Positions 10,076 to 20,137 of a DNA stretch of 64,000 nucleotides are shown in pieces. The DNA lies in contig NZ_BNDS01000002.1 of assembly GCF_014656545.1 (NCBI RefSeq), positions 306,871 through 370,870 on the forward strand, read 5' to 3'. The notes under the pieces are model-generated. The model saw only the letters and a program-made list of their open reading frames with translations, was not told the DNA's origin and did not search any database. The first letter of the stretch is position 1, and every line of letters begins with the position of its first letter. Made by a program: the position numbers and the translations under genes. The stretch is from Neobacillus kokaensis. Its GTDB lineage: Bacteria > Bacillota > Bacilli > Bacillales > Cytobacillaceae.

Positions 10076-10105
10076 TAAGGTTAGAGGCCTCAGCCCCTAA
10101 CCTTA
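10076..10105 (-). other. Intercistronic stem-loop between citZ and icd
   Basis: A 13-bp inverted repeat (TAAGGTTAGAGGC / GCCCCTAACCTTA, one G-U type mismatch) around a 4-base loop. No U-tract follows. Like the icd-mdh loop, it probably shapes differential expression in the operon. Confidence 0.7.
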
Positions 10106-10149
10106 ACATCCATATCTATTGAATCAATTTTTGAAGTAAAAGTAAAATA

Positions 10150-11268
10150 TTATCCTCTTTGGTCAATTGGAATATAATTTTGCATCCCAGGACCAGTGTA
10201 TTCTGCACGAGGACGGATTAAGCGGTTGTTTTCATATTGCTCTAGAACATGAGCCAGCCAGCCGGATACACGGCTTACAGCAAATATTGGTGTCATTAGG
10301 TCATGATCTATACCTAAGCTATGGTAAACAGATGCCGAATAGAAATCTACGTTAGGCGGGAGTTTCTTCTCACCGGTAACAATCTTTTCAATATTAACGG
10401 ACATTTCATACAGCTCTGGTGCACCAGTAAGCTCCGTTAATTTCTTAGACATTTCTCTTAAATGTTTAGCACGAGGGTCTCCTTGACGGTATACTCTGTG
10501 TCCAAATCCCATAATTTTTTCTTTCTTGTCAAGTTTACCGCGGATATACGGCTCAACATTTTCAAGTGTGCCAATTTCCGTCAGCATTTTCATAACGGCC
10601 TCATTTGCCCCGCCGTGAAGCGGTCCCTTTAACGCTCCAATTGCAGCTGTAATACCGGAATATACATCGGATAATGTAGCTACGCAAACGCGAGCAGTAA
10701 ATGTAGAAGCATTCAATTCATGATCCGCGTGCAGCACAAGTGCCTTATTCATTGCTTCAACAGCAATTGGTGCAGGTTCTTTACCTGTTAACATGTAAAG
10801 GAAATTTGCTGCAAAGCTTAAATCATTTCTTGGTGCTACAGGTTCAAGACCCTTTCTTACGCGGGCAAAAGTGGCTACAATTGCAGGCATTTTTGCCTGT
10901 AATCTAATTGCTTTGCGGTAGTTTGCTTCGGGATCCATAACATCAGCTTCTTCATCATATAAGCCTAATAAAGAAACTGCTGAACGAAGTGCTGCCATAG
11001 GATGTACTTTTTGAATTGGGTACATGTTAAAATGCTCAATAATTTCCTTTGGAAGGGCTGCATTTTCAGCCAGCTGCTGCTTTAATTCTGCCAGCTGTTC
11101 TGCATTTGGCAGTTGAAGGTGCCACAAAAGGTAAATTACTTCTTCAAAACTAGCATTTACAGCTAAATCATCAATGTTATAGCCAACATAAGTAAGCGTG
11201 TCATCAATAATTGAACTGATGGAGGAAGTTGTTGCCACTACCCCTTCAAGACCACGAGTTACTGTCAT
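10150..11268 (-). CDS. citZ: Citrate synthase
   Basis: Condenses acetyl-CoA and oxaloacetate to citrate. 372 residues. Catalytic motifs: HADHELNASTFTARV (His), GPLHGGANEAVMKML (His) and MGFGHRVYRQGDPRA (His/Arg); a catalytic Asp lies in the C-terminal region. First gene of citZ-icd-mdh. ATG start preceded by GGAGAG. In B. subtilis citZ is repressed by CcpC and CcpA. The 530-bp upstream region has one good sigma-A-like promoter (listed separately) giving a leader of about 275 nt. I could not securely place CcpC or cre sites. Confidence 0.97.
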   Translation of the reverse strand: MTVTRGLEGVVATTSSISSIIDDTLTYVGYNIDDLAVNASFEEVIYLLWHLQLPNAEQLAELKQQLAENAALPKEIIEHFNMYPIQKVHPMAALRSAVSLLGLYDEEADVMDPEANYRKAIRLQAKMPAIVATFARVRKGLEPVAPRNDLSFAANFLYMLTGKEPAPIAVEAMNKALVLHADHELNASTFTARVCVATLSDVYSGITAAIGALKGPLHGGANEAVMKMLTEIGTLENVEPYIRGKLDKKEKIMGFGHRVYRQGDPRAKHLREMSKKLTELTGAPELYEMSVNIEKIVTGEKKLPPNVDFYSASVYHSLGIDHDLMTPIFAVSRVSGWLAHVLEQYENNRLIRPRAEYTGPGMQNYIPIDQRG

Positions 11269-11800
11269 AATAAATCTCTCCTTCGCTTTCTAAATTTCCC
11301 CATTACCCATATTTTATTAAAAAAATGGTTTATCGAAGCTGTAATGGCTTCAATTATTGTTTGAATGAAATGGCTTTACAAAAATTCCTTCTAAATAAAT
11401 CCTGTCGACATGAATGCTTACAGCGACTGAGCGGTTGCTCGGGATTGGAACAAATAAATGACTGCCCTTTCATTCACAAATAAATAATTATTTCAAAAGT
11501 ATCCACCATAAAAAAGTTGCTTATGTACCAAGGATACGCTTACAAGCTTATTATAAACAATAATCAGACTTTTGTGAATGGAAAGGAACTCAAAATACAA
11601 AAAAATATTTAACCATTCCACCATGTAAATTATTTTACCATAACATTTTAAAAAAGTAGCAATGAGTATTTTATTAATTTTGAAACCTTCTTTTCTCACT
11701 AACCGTATATCTATCAGAAAAATCATCTTGGTAAATTATGCAGAACTATTAAACAAATGGTAAAATAAGTGATAGTGACTTGAATTTAGGGGGTCTCCTG
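11269..11800. promoter_or_regulatory. citZ-ytvI divergent intergenic region (532 bp)
   Basis: Gene-free stretch between divergent citZ and ytvI. It holds the predicted citZ promoter (11550-11578), an AT-rich dyad ATAATTAT near 11484-11491 inside the citZ leader (loosely CcpC-like, not conclusive), and a TAAAAT box at about 11761 that could serve ytvI. A 77-codon open frame on the minus strand (11493-11726) has no RBS or recognisable domain and is not called. Confidence 0.5.
11550..11578 (-). promoter_or_regulatory. Predicted sigma-A promoter of citZ-icd-mdh
   Basis: On the minus strand: -35 TTCACA, 17-bp spacer, perfect -10 TATAAT. Transcription would begin near 11543, leaving about 275 nt of untranslated leader before citZ. 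Confidence 0.55.
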
Positions 11801-12916
11801 TTGAATACAAAGTACCTATACCGGACGCTAAGGTTTTTTTTCGTTGTTGGTGTTGTCGTATTTTCATTGCTTGCACTTTTTTATATCTCAAAAATAACCT
11901 ACCCATTTATTATTGCGCTAGTTATTGCCTTTACGATTAACCCGCTTGTTAATTTTTTTGAAAAAAGGGCTAAAATGCCGCGGGCATTGGCGGTGGTAGT
12001 TGCACTTATCATTCTGATTGCTGTATTCGCTGGATTGGTGACTCTTTTAGTCGCAGAAGTTGTGTCTGGGGCAAACTATTTAGCAAAAGTAGTACCTCAG
12101 CATCTTGATACTTTAATTGATTATATTGAAACTTACTTTACTGCCCAAATTATTCCGTTTTACAATCAATTGACATCTATTTTCAAACAGCTCGGTACCG
12201 GACAGCAGGATACGATTATAGAGAATATCCAAAATGTAGGTAAAACGATCGGTACAACGGTCGGTACTTTTATTAAAAATCTATTTGGCAATATTCCTAA
12301 TTTTTTCTCTTGGATTCCAAATGCAGCAACAGTTCTTATTTTTTCCCTATTAGCTACTTTTTTCATCAGCAAGGACTGGCAGCGATTTGCTACAATTGGA
12401 CGCAGACTTCTTCCAAAGAAAGCTCAAACTAGCGGCAGAACAGTTTTTGTTGATTTAAAAAAGGCATTATTCGGCTTTATCAAAGCACAGTTGACACTTA
12501 TTTCGATTACTACGGTGATTATTTTAATTGGTTTGCTGATTCTTAGAGTCGATTATGCGATTACCATTGCGTTACTAACAGGAATTGTCGATATTATTCC
12601 GTACCTTGGTACAGGAGCTGTATTTGTTCCTTGGATCATATATGAGGCAATTGGAGGGGATATGGGACTTGCAATCGGGTTAGGAATCCTCTACATAATT
12701 GTGCTCGTTCAAAGACAAATTATGGAGCCTAAAATTTTGTCGTCAAGTATTGGGCTGGATCCGTTAGCAACATTAATTGCCTTATTTGTCGGTTTTAAAT
12801 TGTTTGGCTTCTTAGGATTAATTATAGGTCCTGTTACGCTTGTAATAATTAATACCCTTTATCGTGCTAATGTGTTTCATGATTTATGGGCTTTCATTAA
12901 AGGAAAAGAAGCATAA
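11801..12916 (+). CDS. ytvI: Sporulation integral membrane protein YtvI (AI-2E transporter family)
   Basis: Polytopic membrane protein of the UPF0118/AI-2E permease family with hydrophobic segments at about 10-60, 70-95 and a cluster at 150-360, including the family-typical VDIIPYLGTGAVFVPW. B. subtilis ytvI is a sporulation gene; its substrate is unknown. The start was set at TTG 11801, seven bases after AGGGGGT, giving 371 residues, equal to the B. subtilis protein. A TTG at 11780 would place the start inside the RBS. It is divergent from citZ and followed by a bidirectional terminator. Confidence 0.88.
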   Translation: MNTKYLYRTLRFFFVVGVVVFSLLALFYISKITYPFIIALVIAFTINPLVNFFEKRAKMPRALAVVVALIILIAVFAGLVTLLVAEVVSGANYLAKVVPQHLDTLIDYIETYFTAQIIPFYNQLTSIFKQLGTGQQDTIIENIQNVGKTIGTTVGTFIKNLFGNIPNFFSWIPNAATVLIFSLLATFFISKDWQRFATIGRRLLPKKAQTSGRTVFVDLKKALFGFIKAQLTLISITTVIILIGLLILRVDYAITIALLTGIVDIIPYLGTGAVFVPWIIYEAIGGDMGLAIGLGILYIIVLVQRQIMEPKILSSSIGLDPLATLIALFVGFKLFGFLGLIIGPVTLVIINTLYRANVFHDLWAFIKGKEA

Positions 12917-12957
12917 AAAAAACGTCAGCTTATCAAGTGTGAGCTGACGTTTTTTTG
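12915..12957. terminator. Bidirectional terminator between ytvI and pyk
   Basis: Stem AACGTCAGCT / AGCTGACGTT (12921-12930, 12942-12951). It is flanked by an A-run on the left and a T-run on the right, so it works for ytvI (+) and pfkA-pyk (-). Confidence 0.88.
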
Positions 12958-12985
12958 TCATTTTTTAGAACTTCGGCTTTCTTAA

Positions 12986-14749
12986 TTAAAGGACGCTTGC
13001 ATGTCCGTTATAGATAATTCCTCTTGCTGCATCGACAGTTACTTCTTGTCCCTCTTTAAATAAGCTGAGGGCATTCTCTACTCCTACGATTACCGGAATA
13101 CTTAAGTTTAATCCAACAACAGCTGCGTGGCTTGTCAGCCCGCCCTCTTGCGTTATTAGCGCGGCACATTTTTCAATAGCAGGCACCATTTCGCGGTCAG
13201 ATCCAATCGTAACGAGGATGGATCCAGGCTTTACTTTGTCTAAAGCTTCGGCTGCATTATTAGCAATAACTACTTTACCAAAAGCAGATTTGCGGCCAAT
13301 TCCTTGTGCTTTTGTAATAATATCGCCAACAACATGAATCTTCATTAAATTCGTCGTTCCTGCTTCTCCAACCGGAACACCCGCTGTAATTACTACTAAA
13401 TCTCCGCGTCTCACAATACCGCTGTTCAAGCTTTCTTCTACGGCAATTTCAAGCATTTCATCTGTTGTCGAGCAGAACTTTCCAAGCTGAGGATACACGC
13501 CCCAAACAAGTGATAAGCGGCGGCAAACTGATTCGTTAGCTGTAACAGCCACAATCGCTGCCTTTGGACGATACTTAGAAATCATTCTTGCAGTATGTCC
13601 GCTTTCTGTCGGAGTAATGATTGATTTAACCTCTAAATTTAATGCCGTATGAGCTACTGATAACCCAATCGCATCTGTTATATTATGTTCTGTATTTTTA
13701 CTACGGTGGGATAAAATTTCTTTATGATCTAATGCTTGTTCAGCTCTTGAAGCAATGTTATGCATTGTCTGTACAGCCTCAACTGGATAAAGCCCAGCAG
13801 CTGTTTCTCCAGAAAGCATTATAGCATCTGTACCGTCAAAAATTGCATTCGCTACGTCACTAGCTTCCGCACGGGTAGGTCGTGGATTTCTCTGCATTGA
13901 ATCAAGCATTTGGGTAGCTGTAATAACAGGTTTCCCGAGTGCATTACATTTCTTAATTAACATTTTTTGTACAAGAGGCACTTCTTCAGCAGGAATTTCA
14001 ACACCTAAATCACCGCGGGCAACCATCAGGCCATCTGAAACCTCTAGAATTTCGTCGATGTTATCGACACCTTCTTGGTTTTCAATTTTAGGAATGATGT
14101 GGATATGTGTGGCATTGTTTTCTTCTAATAGTCTGCGGATTTCGAGCACATCTTTTGCCCTGCGCACAAAGGAAGCAGCAATAAAATCAATTCCTTGTTC
14201 AATTCCAAACAGAATATCATTTGTATCCTTTTCAGTAATTCCCGGTAAATTAACCGAAACACCCGGGACATTGACGCCCTTTTTGTTCTTCAGTGTACCA
14301 CTGTTAAGAATTTTTGTATAAATTTCTTTAGCTTCTTGGTCCACTTTTAATACTTCTAGTCCAATTAATCCATCATCGAGAAGTATTTTTGATCCTACGT
14401 GAACATCATCAATTAATCCAGGATATGTAACGGAAAATTTTTCAGTAGTCCCTTCGACTTCTGTCATGGAAATAATAATATTTTCCCCAGCTTTAAGCTC
14501 AATCGCACCATTTTGCATATTATTTGTCCGAATTTCTGGCCCTTTAGTATCAAGTAAAATGGCAATGGTCTTTCCTGTCCGGTTAGCTGCTTCACGAATA
14601 TTTTGAATACGAATACCGTGCTCTTCATAATCACCATGAGAAAAATTTAAGCGGGCTACATTCATACCTGATTGTATTAATTGTTCTAATTTTTCAATAG
14701 TTTCACTTGCAGGACCAATCGTACAAACAATTTTTGTTTTTCGTAACAT
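12986..14749 (-). CDS. pyk: Pyruvate kinase with C-terminal PEP-utiliser-like domain
   Basis: Converts PEP and ADP to pyruvate and ATP. The catalytic (beta/alpha)8 barrel with inserted B domain and an allosteric domain occupy about 1-475: [19 protein letters not shown], and ATQMLDSM followed by [15 protein letters not shown]. An extra C-terminal domain (about 480-587) resembles the phosphohistidine domain of PEP synthase/EI ([21 protein letters not shown]), as in Bacillus/Geobacillus pyruvate kinases. Length 587 matches that type. It lies 68 bp after pfkA in a pfkA-pyk operon, with GGAGG upstream of ATG. Confidence 0.97.
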   Translation of the reverse strand: MLRKTKIVCTIGPASETIEKLEQLIQSGMNVARLNFSHGDYEEHGIRIQNIREAANRTGKTIAILLDTKGPEIRTNNMQNGAIELKAGENIIISMTEVEGTTEKFSVTYPGLIDDVHVGSKILLDDGLIGLEVLKVDQEAKEIYTKILNSGTLKNKKGVNVPGVSVNLPGITEKDTNDILFGIEQGIDFIAASFVRRAKDVLEIRRLLEENNATHIHIIPKIENQEGVDNIDEILEVSDGLMVARGDLGVEIPAEEVPLVQKMLIKKCNALGKPVITATQMLDSMQRNPRPTRAEASDVANAIFDGTDAIMLSGETAAGLYPVEAVQTMHNIASRAEQALDHKEILSHRSKNTEHNITDAIGLSVAHTALNLEVKSIITPTESGHTARMISKYRPKAAIVAVTANESVCRRLSLVWGVYPQLGKFCSTTDEMLEIAVEESLNSGIVRRGDLVVITAGVPVGEAGTTNLMKIHVVGDIITKAQGIGRKSAFGKVVIANNAAEALDKVKPGSILVTIGSDREMVPAIEKCAALITQEGGLTSHAAVVGLNLSIPVIVGVENALSLFKEGQEVTVDAARGIIYNGHASVL

Positions 14750-14817
14750 TCCTTTTCCTCCCTACATGAGCTGGTCATATTGTTAAAATTTTTCTTTATT
14801 CATACAATGTTAAAAAG

Positions 14818-16059
<1,242 letters not shown>

Positions 16060-16096
16060 AAATAAAAGCGTGCTCATTACGAGCACGCTTTTATTT
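16060..16096. terminator. Terminator of accD-accA, overlapping the accA stop codon
   Basis: A near-perfect 16-bp stem (AAATAAAAGCGTGCTC / GAGCACGCTTTTATTT) with a 5-base loop. The 3' arm in plus coordinates includes the accA stop codon and last Lys codon. Confidence 0.85.
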
Positions 16097-17068
16097 AACT
16101 CCAGCATATTCATTAATGAAGTCAAATTCTCCAATCGTTCTAAAACGATTGTATCTGTCTTCTACTAATTCTTCTGGAGACAATTTCAATAGTTCCTTTA
16201 AGGTCGCCAGCAAAGTATGTTCAATTTGTTCAGCTTGTTTTTTGACATCTCTATGGGCTCCACCTTTAATTTCCGGAATAATTTCGTCAATAATTCCCAA
16301 TTCTTTTAAGTCTGGAGCCGTTATTCTCATCGTTTCAGCTGCACGTTTAGCCTGTGCTGCATCCTTCCATAGAATTGCTGCAGCACCCTCAGGAGAAATA
16401 ACTGAATAAGTAGAGTTCTCCAGCATATAAATCCGATTGCCTACTCCTAGACCAAGCGCACCGCCGCTTCCGCCTTCACCAATTACAACACAAATAACCG
16501 GTACCTTTAGGCCCGCCATTTCAAACAGGTTATGAGCGATCGCTTCACTTTGACCTCGTTCTTCTGCTGCCTTTCCAGGATAAGCACCCTTAGTGTCAAT
16601 GAAACAAATAATCGGCCGCTTAAATTTATCTGCCTGATGCATTAGCCTTATTGCCTTTCTGTATCCTTCCGGGTGCGGCATACCAAAGTTTCTACGGATA
16701 TTTTCCTTCGTATCTTTCCCTCTTTGATGACCGATTACAGTAACAGGAAGACCTTTAAATTTTGCAATACCGCCTACAATTGCCTCGTCATCAGCAAATC
16801 TTCGATCACCATGACATTCAAAGAAATCTTCAAATAAATATGAAATATAATCGAGTGTTGTTGGTCTATTTGGGTGCCGAGCTATCTGTACTCGATCCCA
16901 AGGTTTGATATTTTCATATATATCCTGCTCAAGTTTGACTAACCTGGCTTCTAATTTACTTATTTCAGAACTTAAATCTACATCCGTATTTAGAGTAAAC
17001 TCTTTTAATTCCGCAATCTTTTTTCTTAACTCAATAAGCGGACGTTCAAATTCCAATTCCCCTACCAT
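16091..17068 (-). CDS. accA: Acetyl-CoA carboxylase carboxyltransferase subunit alpha
   Basis: With AccD forms the carboxyltransferase that moves CO2 from biotin-BCCP to acetyl-CoA, making malonyl-CoA for fatty acid synthesis. 325 residues, nearly collinear with B. subtilis AccA. It has the long N-terminal helical region, [15 protein letters not shown], then the oxyanion-hole/acyl-CoA region [17 protein letters not shown]. The start overlaps the end of accD by 7 bp, implying coupling and stoichiometric production. Its terminator overlaps the stop codon. Confidence 0.97.
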   Translation of the reverse strand: MVGELEFERPLIELRKKIAELKEFTLNTDVDLSSEISKLEARLVKLEQDIYENIKPWDRVQIARHPNRPTTLDYISYLFEDFFECHGDRRFADDEAIVGGIAKFKGLPVTVIGHQRGKDTKENIRRNFGMPHPEGYRKAIRLMHQADKFKRPIICFIDTKGAYPGKAAEERGQSEAIAHNLFEMAGLKVPVICVVIGEGGSGGALGLGVGNRIYMLENSTYSVISPEGAAAILWKDAAQAKRAAETMRITAPDLKELGIIDEIIPEIKGGAHRDVKKQAEQIEHTLLATLKELLKLSPEELVEDRYNRFRTIGEFDFINEYAGVK

Positions 17069-17940
17069 GTGATTTCACCCCCTGGTTGATGAATTTCAAG
17101 GATATTCGCAATCTTCTCAGCTAGGTCCAGCCTTGAAATAATGGCATCTAATTGACCATGTTTCAAAAGAAATTCAGCTGTCTGGAAATCCTCCGGCAAT
17201 TTTTCACGAATGGATTGTTCAATAACTCTCCGCCCTGCAAAGCCAATTAGGGCCTCTGGCTCCGCAAAATTATAATCTCCTAAAGAAGCAAAGCTTGCTG
17301 ATACCCCTCCTGTAGTTGGATGGGTCATAATGGATATAATCAGACCGCCATTGTTGCTAAATTTCTTTAATGCCACACTTGTTTTAGCCATTTGCATTAA
17401 ACTAATTGCGCCCTCTTGCATTCTCGCGCCGCCTGATGCCGTAAAAATAATAAACGGTACAGAAAGCTCGTCTGCTTTTTCAATTGCAAGCGTTATTTTC
17501 TCACCTACAACCGAGCCCATACTCCCCATACGGAAGGAGGCATCCATAATCGCTACAACCACTTTGCAGCCCCCTACAGTTCCTATTCCGGTTACTATGG
17601 CCTCATTCAACTTACTTTTTTGTCTATCTTTTTCTAATTTTTCCAAATAACCAGGGAATTGAAGTGGATTTTTTGAAATCATATTTTCATTTATTTCTTC
17701 AAAACTGCCTTCATCAATAAAGCTTTCAATTCGTTCTCCCGCATTCATTTGAAAATGATGTTGGCAATGCAGACATACCTTATGGTTTTTTAGAAGTTCT
17801 TTTGTATACATTATTTTTTTACATGAAGGGCATTTTGTCATAATTCCTTCGGGAACATCCTGTTTAGCAGCTTCCGTAGGAATGGTTGCATATTTTTTCT
17901 TTTTGGTCTGATTTTTTGTAAAAAGATCTTTAAGCGCCAA
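17062..17940 (-). CDS. accD: Acetyl-CoA carboxylase carboxyltransferase subunit beta
   Basis: Partner of AccA. N-terminal zinc ribbon with four cysteines (CPSCKK at about 38 and CLHCQ at about 57), then the crotonase-like carboxyltransferase core ([35 protein letters not shown]). 292 residues. First gene of accDA. A 15-bp perfect palindrome AGTGGTCAGACCACT, matching a site upstream of malic enzyme, lies 110 bp before the start, so I infer control by the neighbouring GntR-type regulator. Confidence 0.97.
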   Translation of the reverse strand: MALKDLFTKNQTKKKKYATIPTEAAKQDVPEGIMTKCPSCKKIMYTKELLKNHKVCLHCQHHFQMNAGERIESFIDEGSFEEINENMISKNPLQFPGYLEKLEKDRQKSKLNEAIVTGIGTVGGCKVVVAIMDASFRMGSMGSVVGEKITLAIEKADELSVPFIIFTASGGARMQEGAISLMQMAKTSVALKKFSNNGGLIISIMTHPTTGGVSASFASLGDYNFAEPEALIGFAGRRVIEQSIREKLPEDFQTAEFLLKHGQLDAIISRLDLAEKIANILEIHQPGGEITW

Positions 17941-18049
17941 GTTTTAAGCCTCCCTTGTATAACACCTGCATGATAGAAAGCATCCCGGATAAATCTATTC
18001 AGCAGTCTTTCTATCTAACTTAAATCTCATACGTACTGTGATGAAGAAA

Positions 18050-18064
18050 AGTGGTCAGACCACT
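18050..18064. promoter_or_regulatory. Palindromic operator upstream of accD (GntR/FadR-type)
   Basis: AGTGGTCAGACCACT is a perfect palindrome about an A. It fits the TGGTNNGACCA form bound by FadR-subfamily GntR proteins. The same 14 bases (AGTGGTCAGACCAC) recur at 20077-20090 upstream of malic enzyme. It lies between the regulator gene and accD. Confidence 0.7.
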
Positions 18065-18150
18065 ACTGTATTTAAAACGCCCATATTTTAGGGCTTGTAT
18101 CATTCACTATAAAATAAAAAGAGTTCAAAATTTGTTAGTATTTGTCGGCC

Positions 18151-18762
18151 CTAAACAGACAAATTTCGTAATTTCCAGTAAGCAGCAACTGTCAGTTCTT
18201 CATTTTTTTCTTCTAAAGCTTCCAATAAAAATAAATAATCCTCTCGTTTGTATTTTGGAGGAGTTTGAACTAATGAATAATAATAATCCTTTAAAATTAA
18301 CCAAATTCTTAAAAACAGGTGATTATCTGCTAATAAAATGATTTGATAGAAAAATTCATCATCTTCAAAGCTTTCAATTTTTGTAATCCAATTTCTTAAT
18401 TTCACAATGTTTTTTCGGTCTATTCTTTTTAAAGCTAAACGCAGGCAATCAATTTCAATTATATATTTCGTTTCAAAGACATCCCTTTTGGCCTTTTCAT
18501 CCTGTAATATAAATGTACTGAGAATTTGTACCAGCTGATTACCGCGAAAGTCCCGAAGAAAGGTTCCTTCCCCTTTCTTTGTTTCAATTAAGCCAAGCAA
18601 TTCTAAGGCCCTAAGAGCTTCTCTAACGGAAGAGCGCCCGACATCCAGGCGCTCCGATAAATCCCGTTCTGAAGGTATTTTATCACCAGGCTTCAGCCCG
18701 TTATTACTAATCATTACTCGTAAATGTTTAACTATTTCCAAGTATATCTTTGAAGTTGACAC
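18151..18762 (-). CDS. GntR-family (FadR subfamily) transcriptional regulator
   Basis: 203 residues. N-terminal winged helix (about 5-70) with the GntR signature LKPGDKIPSERDLSERLDVGRSSVREALRALE split across it and a wing GEGTFL. The C-terminal all-helical region (about 85-203) fits an FCD-like ligand domain but is shorter than usual and lacks an obvious His metal triad, so the effector cannot be read. GTG start 8 bp after the malic enzyme stop, so it is co-transcribed with ytsJ. Identical palindromes before ytsJ and accD make autoregulation and control of accDA likely. B. subtilis has no such gene here, as far as I recall. Confidence 0.88.
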   Translation of the reverse strand: MSTSKIYLEIVKHLRVMISNNGLKPGDKIPSERDLSERLDVGRSSVREALRALELLGLIETKKGEGTFLRDFRGNQLVQILSTFILQDEKAKRDVFETKYIIEIDCLRLALKRIDRKNIVKLRNWITKIESFEDDEFFYQIILLADNHLFLRIWLILKDYYYSLVQTPPKYKREDYLFLLEALEEKNEELTVAAYWKLRNLSV

Positions 18763-18770
18763 TTACAAAA

Positions 18771-20009
18771 TCACTCACTTTTACCAATAAGTGCGAGCCT
18801 CTTTGTTTTTTCCTTCACTTCTTCTGGATCCACTTTTATGCGGGCTACTCCTGTTTCCATAGCTGCTCTAGCAACCGCTGCAGCTACATCTGGAGCAACA
18901 CGCGGGTCGAATGGTCCCGGAATGACATAATCTGCATTTAATTCATCGTCCTTGATTAAGTCGGCGATTGCTTGTACTGCAGCAATTTTCATTTTTTCAT
19001 TAATATGTGTGGCGCGTACATCAAGTGCCCCGCGGAAAATGCCAGGGAACGCAAGAACATTATTAACTTGATTTGGGAAGTCAGAACGCCCTGTGCCAAT
19101 AACCCTTGCTCCAGCTGCCTTTGCCTCTTCAGGCATAATTTCAGGGACAGGATTAGCCATTGCGAAAATGATAGGATCTGAATTCATGGATTCAACCATC
19201 TCTTTTGTCAATGCGCCAGCGACGGAAACACCAATGAACACATCTGCACCTTTAATAACTTCTTCCAGACTTCCTGTAAGATTGTCACGATTAGTAAACT
19301 TCGCTACCTCAGCTTTTACTGCATTCATTCCATTAGGACGTCCCTCATATATAGCACCTTTTGTATCACACATGACGATATCTCTGACACCGTAGCTATA
19401 TAATAATTTGATAATGGCAATCCCAGCCGCACCGGCCCCATTGGCAACAACTTTTATTTCGGTTATTTTTTTTCCAATAAGTTTCAGAGCATTAACTAGA
19501 CCGGCAACAGTAACAATAGCTGTACCATGCTGGTCATCGTGGAAGATAGGGATATTTGCTTCCCTTTTTAATCTTTCTTCAATGACAAAACAATTTGGCG
19601 CAGCAATATCTTCTAAATTCACACCGCCAAAAGTTGGTTCAAGCAGCTTAACTGTTTCAATAATTTTGTCTACATCCGTTGTATTCAAGCAAATTGGAAA
19701 AGCATCAACACCAGCAAAGCTTTTAAATAATACTGCTTTTCCTTCCATAACCGGTAAAGCTGCCTCCGGACCGATATTACCCAGCCCTAAAACAGCAGTA
19801 CCATCAGAAACGACTGCAACCATATTTCCTTTCATCGTGTAGTCGTATACTGTTTCCGGCTTCTCATAAATATCTTTACATGGTTCAGCCACACCAGGTG
19901 AATATGCTAAACTTAAATCATGGGCATTCCGGACAGGCACCTTTGATTTCGACTCTAACTTACCTTTATGAATTCGATGCATATGTAACGCTTCTTCTCG
20001 CAAAGTCAA
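18771..20009 (-). CDS. ytsJ: Malic enzyme (YtsJ type, probably NADP-dependent)
   Basis: Decarboxylates malate to pyruvate. 412 residues, the short bacterial form: catalytic Tyr in LAYSPGVAEPC, Lys in MEGKAVLFK, metal-binding region HDDQHGTAIV, and a Rossmann motif ANGAGAAGIAI. Of the several Bacillus malic enzymes this matches YtsJ by position next to dnaE and by length; YtsJ supplies NADPH in B. subtilis. Coenzyme choice is inferred. It leads a ytsJ-gntR transcript. A promoter (20107-20134) and the shared palindrome at 20078-20090 lie upstream. Confidence 0.94.
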   Translation of the reverse strand: MTLREEALHMHRIHKGKLESKSKVPVRNAHDLSLAYSPGVAEPCKDIYEKPETVYDYTMKGNMVAVVSDGTAVLGLGNIGPEAALPVMEGKAVLFKSFAGVDAFPICLNTTDVDKIIETVKLLEPTFGGVNLEDIAAPNCFVIEERLKREANIPIFHDDQHGTAIVTVAGLVNALKLIGKKITEIKVVANGAGAAGIAIIKLLYSYGVRDIVMCDTKGAIYEGRPNGMNAVKAEVAKFTNRDNLTGSLEEVIKGADVFIGVSVAGALTKEMVESMNSDPIIFAMANPVPEIMPEEAKAAGARVIGTGRSDFPNQVNNVLAFPGIFRGALDVRATHINEKMKIAAVQAIADLIKDDELNADYVIPGPFDPRVAPDVAAAVARAAMETGVARIKVDPEEVKEKTKRLALIGKSE

Positions 20010-20076
20010 GAAATGTCACCCCTCAAATTATTACACATTTTATAAACACGCCGATACTAAAAAACTGCAATGAAAT

Positions 20077-20091
20077 AGTGGTCAGACCACA
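20077..20091. promoter_or_regulatory. Palindromic operator at the malic enzyme promoter
   Basis: Core GTGGTCAGACCAC (20078-20090), same as the accD site. Its centre is about +16 relative to the predicted ytsJ start, so a bound repressor would block initiation or clearance. Confidence 0.7.
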
Positions 20092-20106
20092 ATTTTTCTC
20101 TTTAAC

Positions 20107-20134
20107 AATATAACATATCTCTAATAGTTGTAAA
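20107..20134 (-). promoter_or_regulatory. Predicted sigma-A promoter of ytsJ-gntR
   Basis: Minus strand: -35 TTTACA, 16-bp spacer, -10 TATATT, giving a start near 20100, just upstream of the palindromic operator. Confidence 0.6.
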
Positions 20135-20137
20135 GAA

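Noticed and set aside
11493-11726. 77-codon minus-strand frame in the citZ upstream region
   Set aside because: No RBS, no recognisable domain, low-complexity AT-rich composition, and it overlaps the predicted citZ promoter.
18076-18098. Hairpin GCCC/GGGC as a terminator for the gntR gene
   Set aside because: Only a 4-bp stem with a short T-run; too weak to call.
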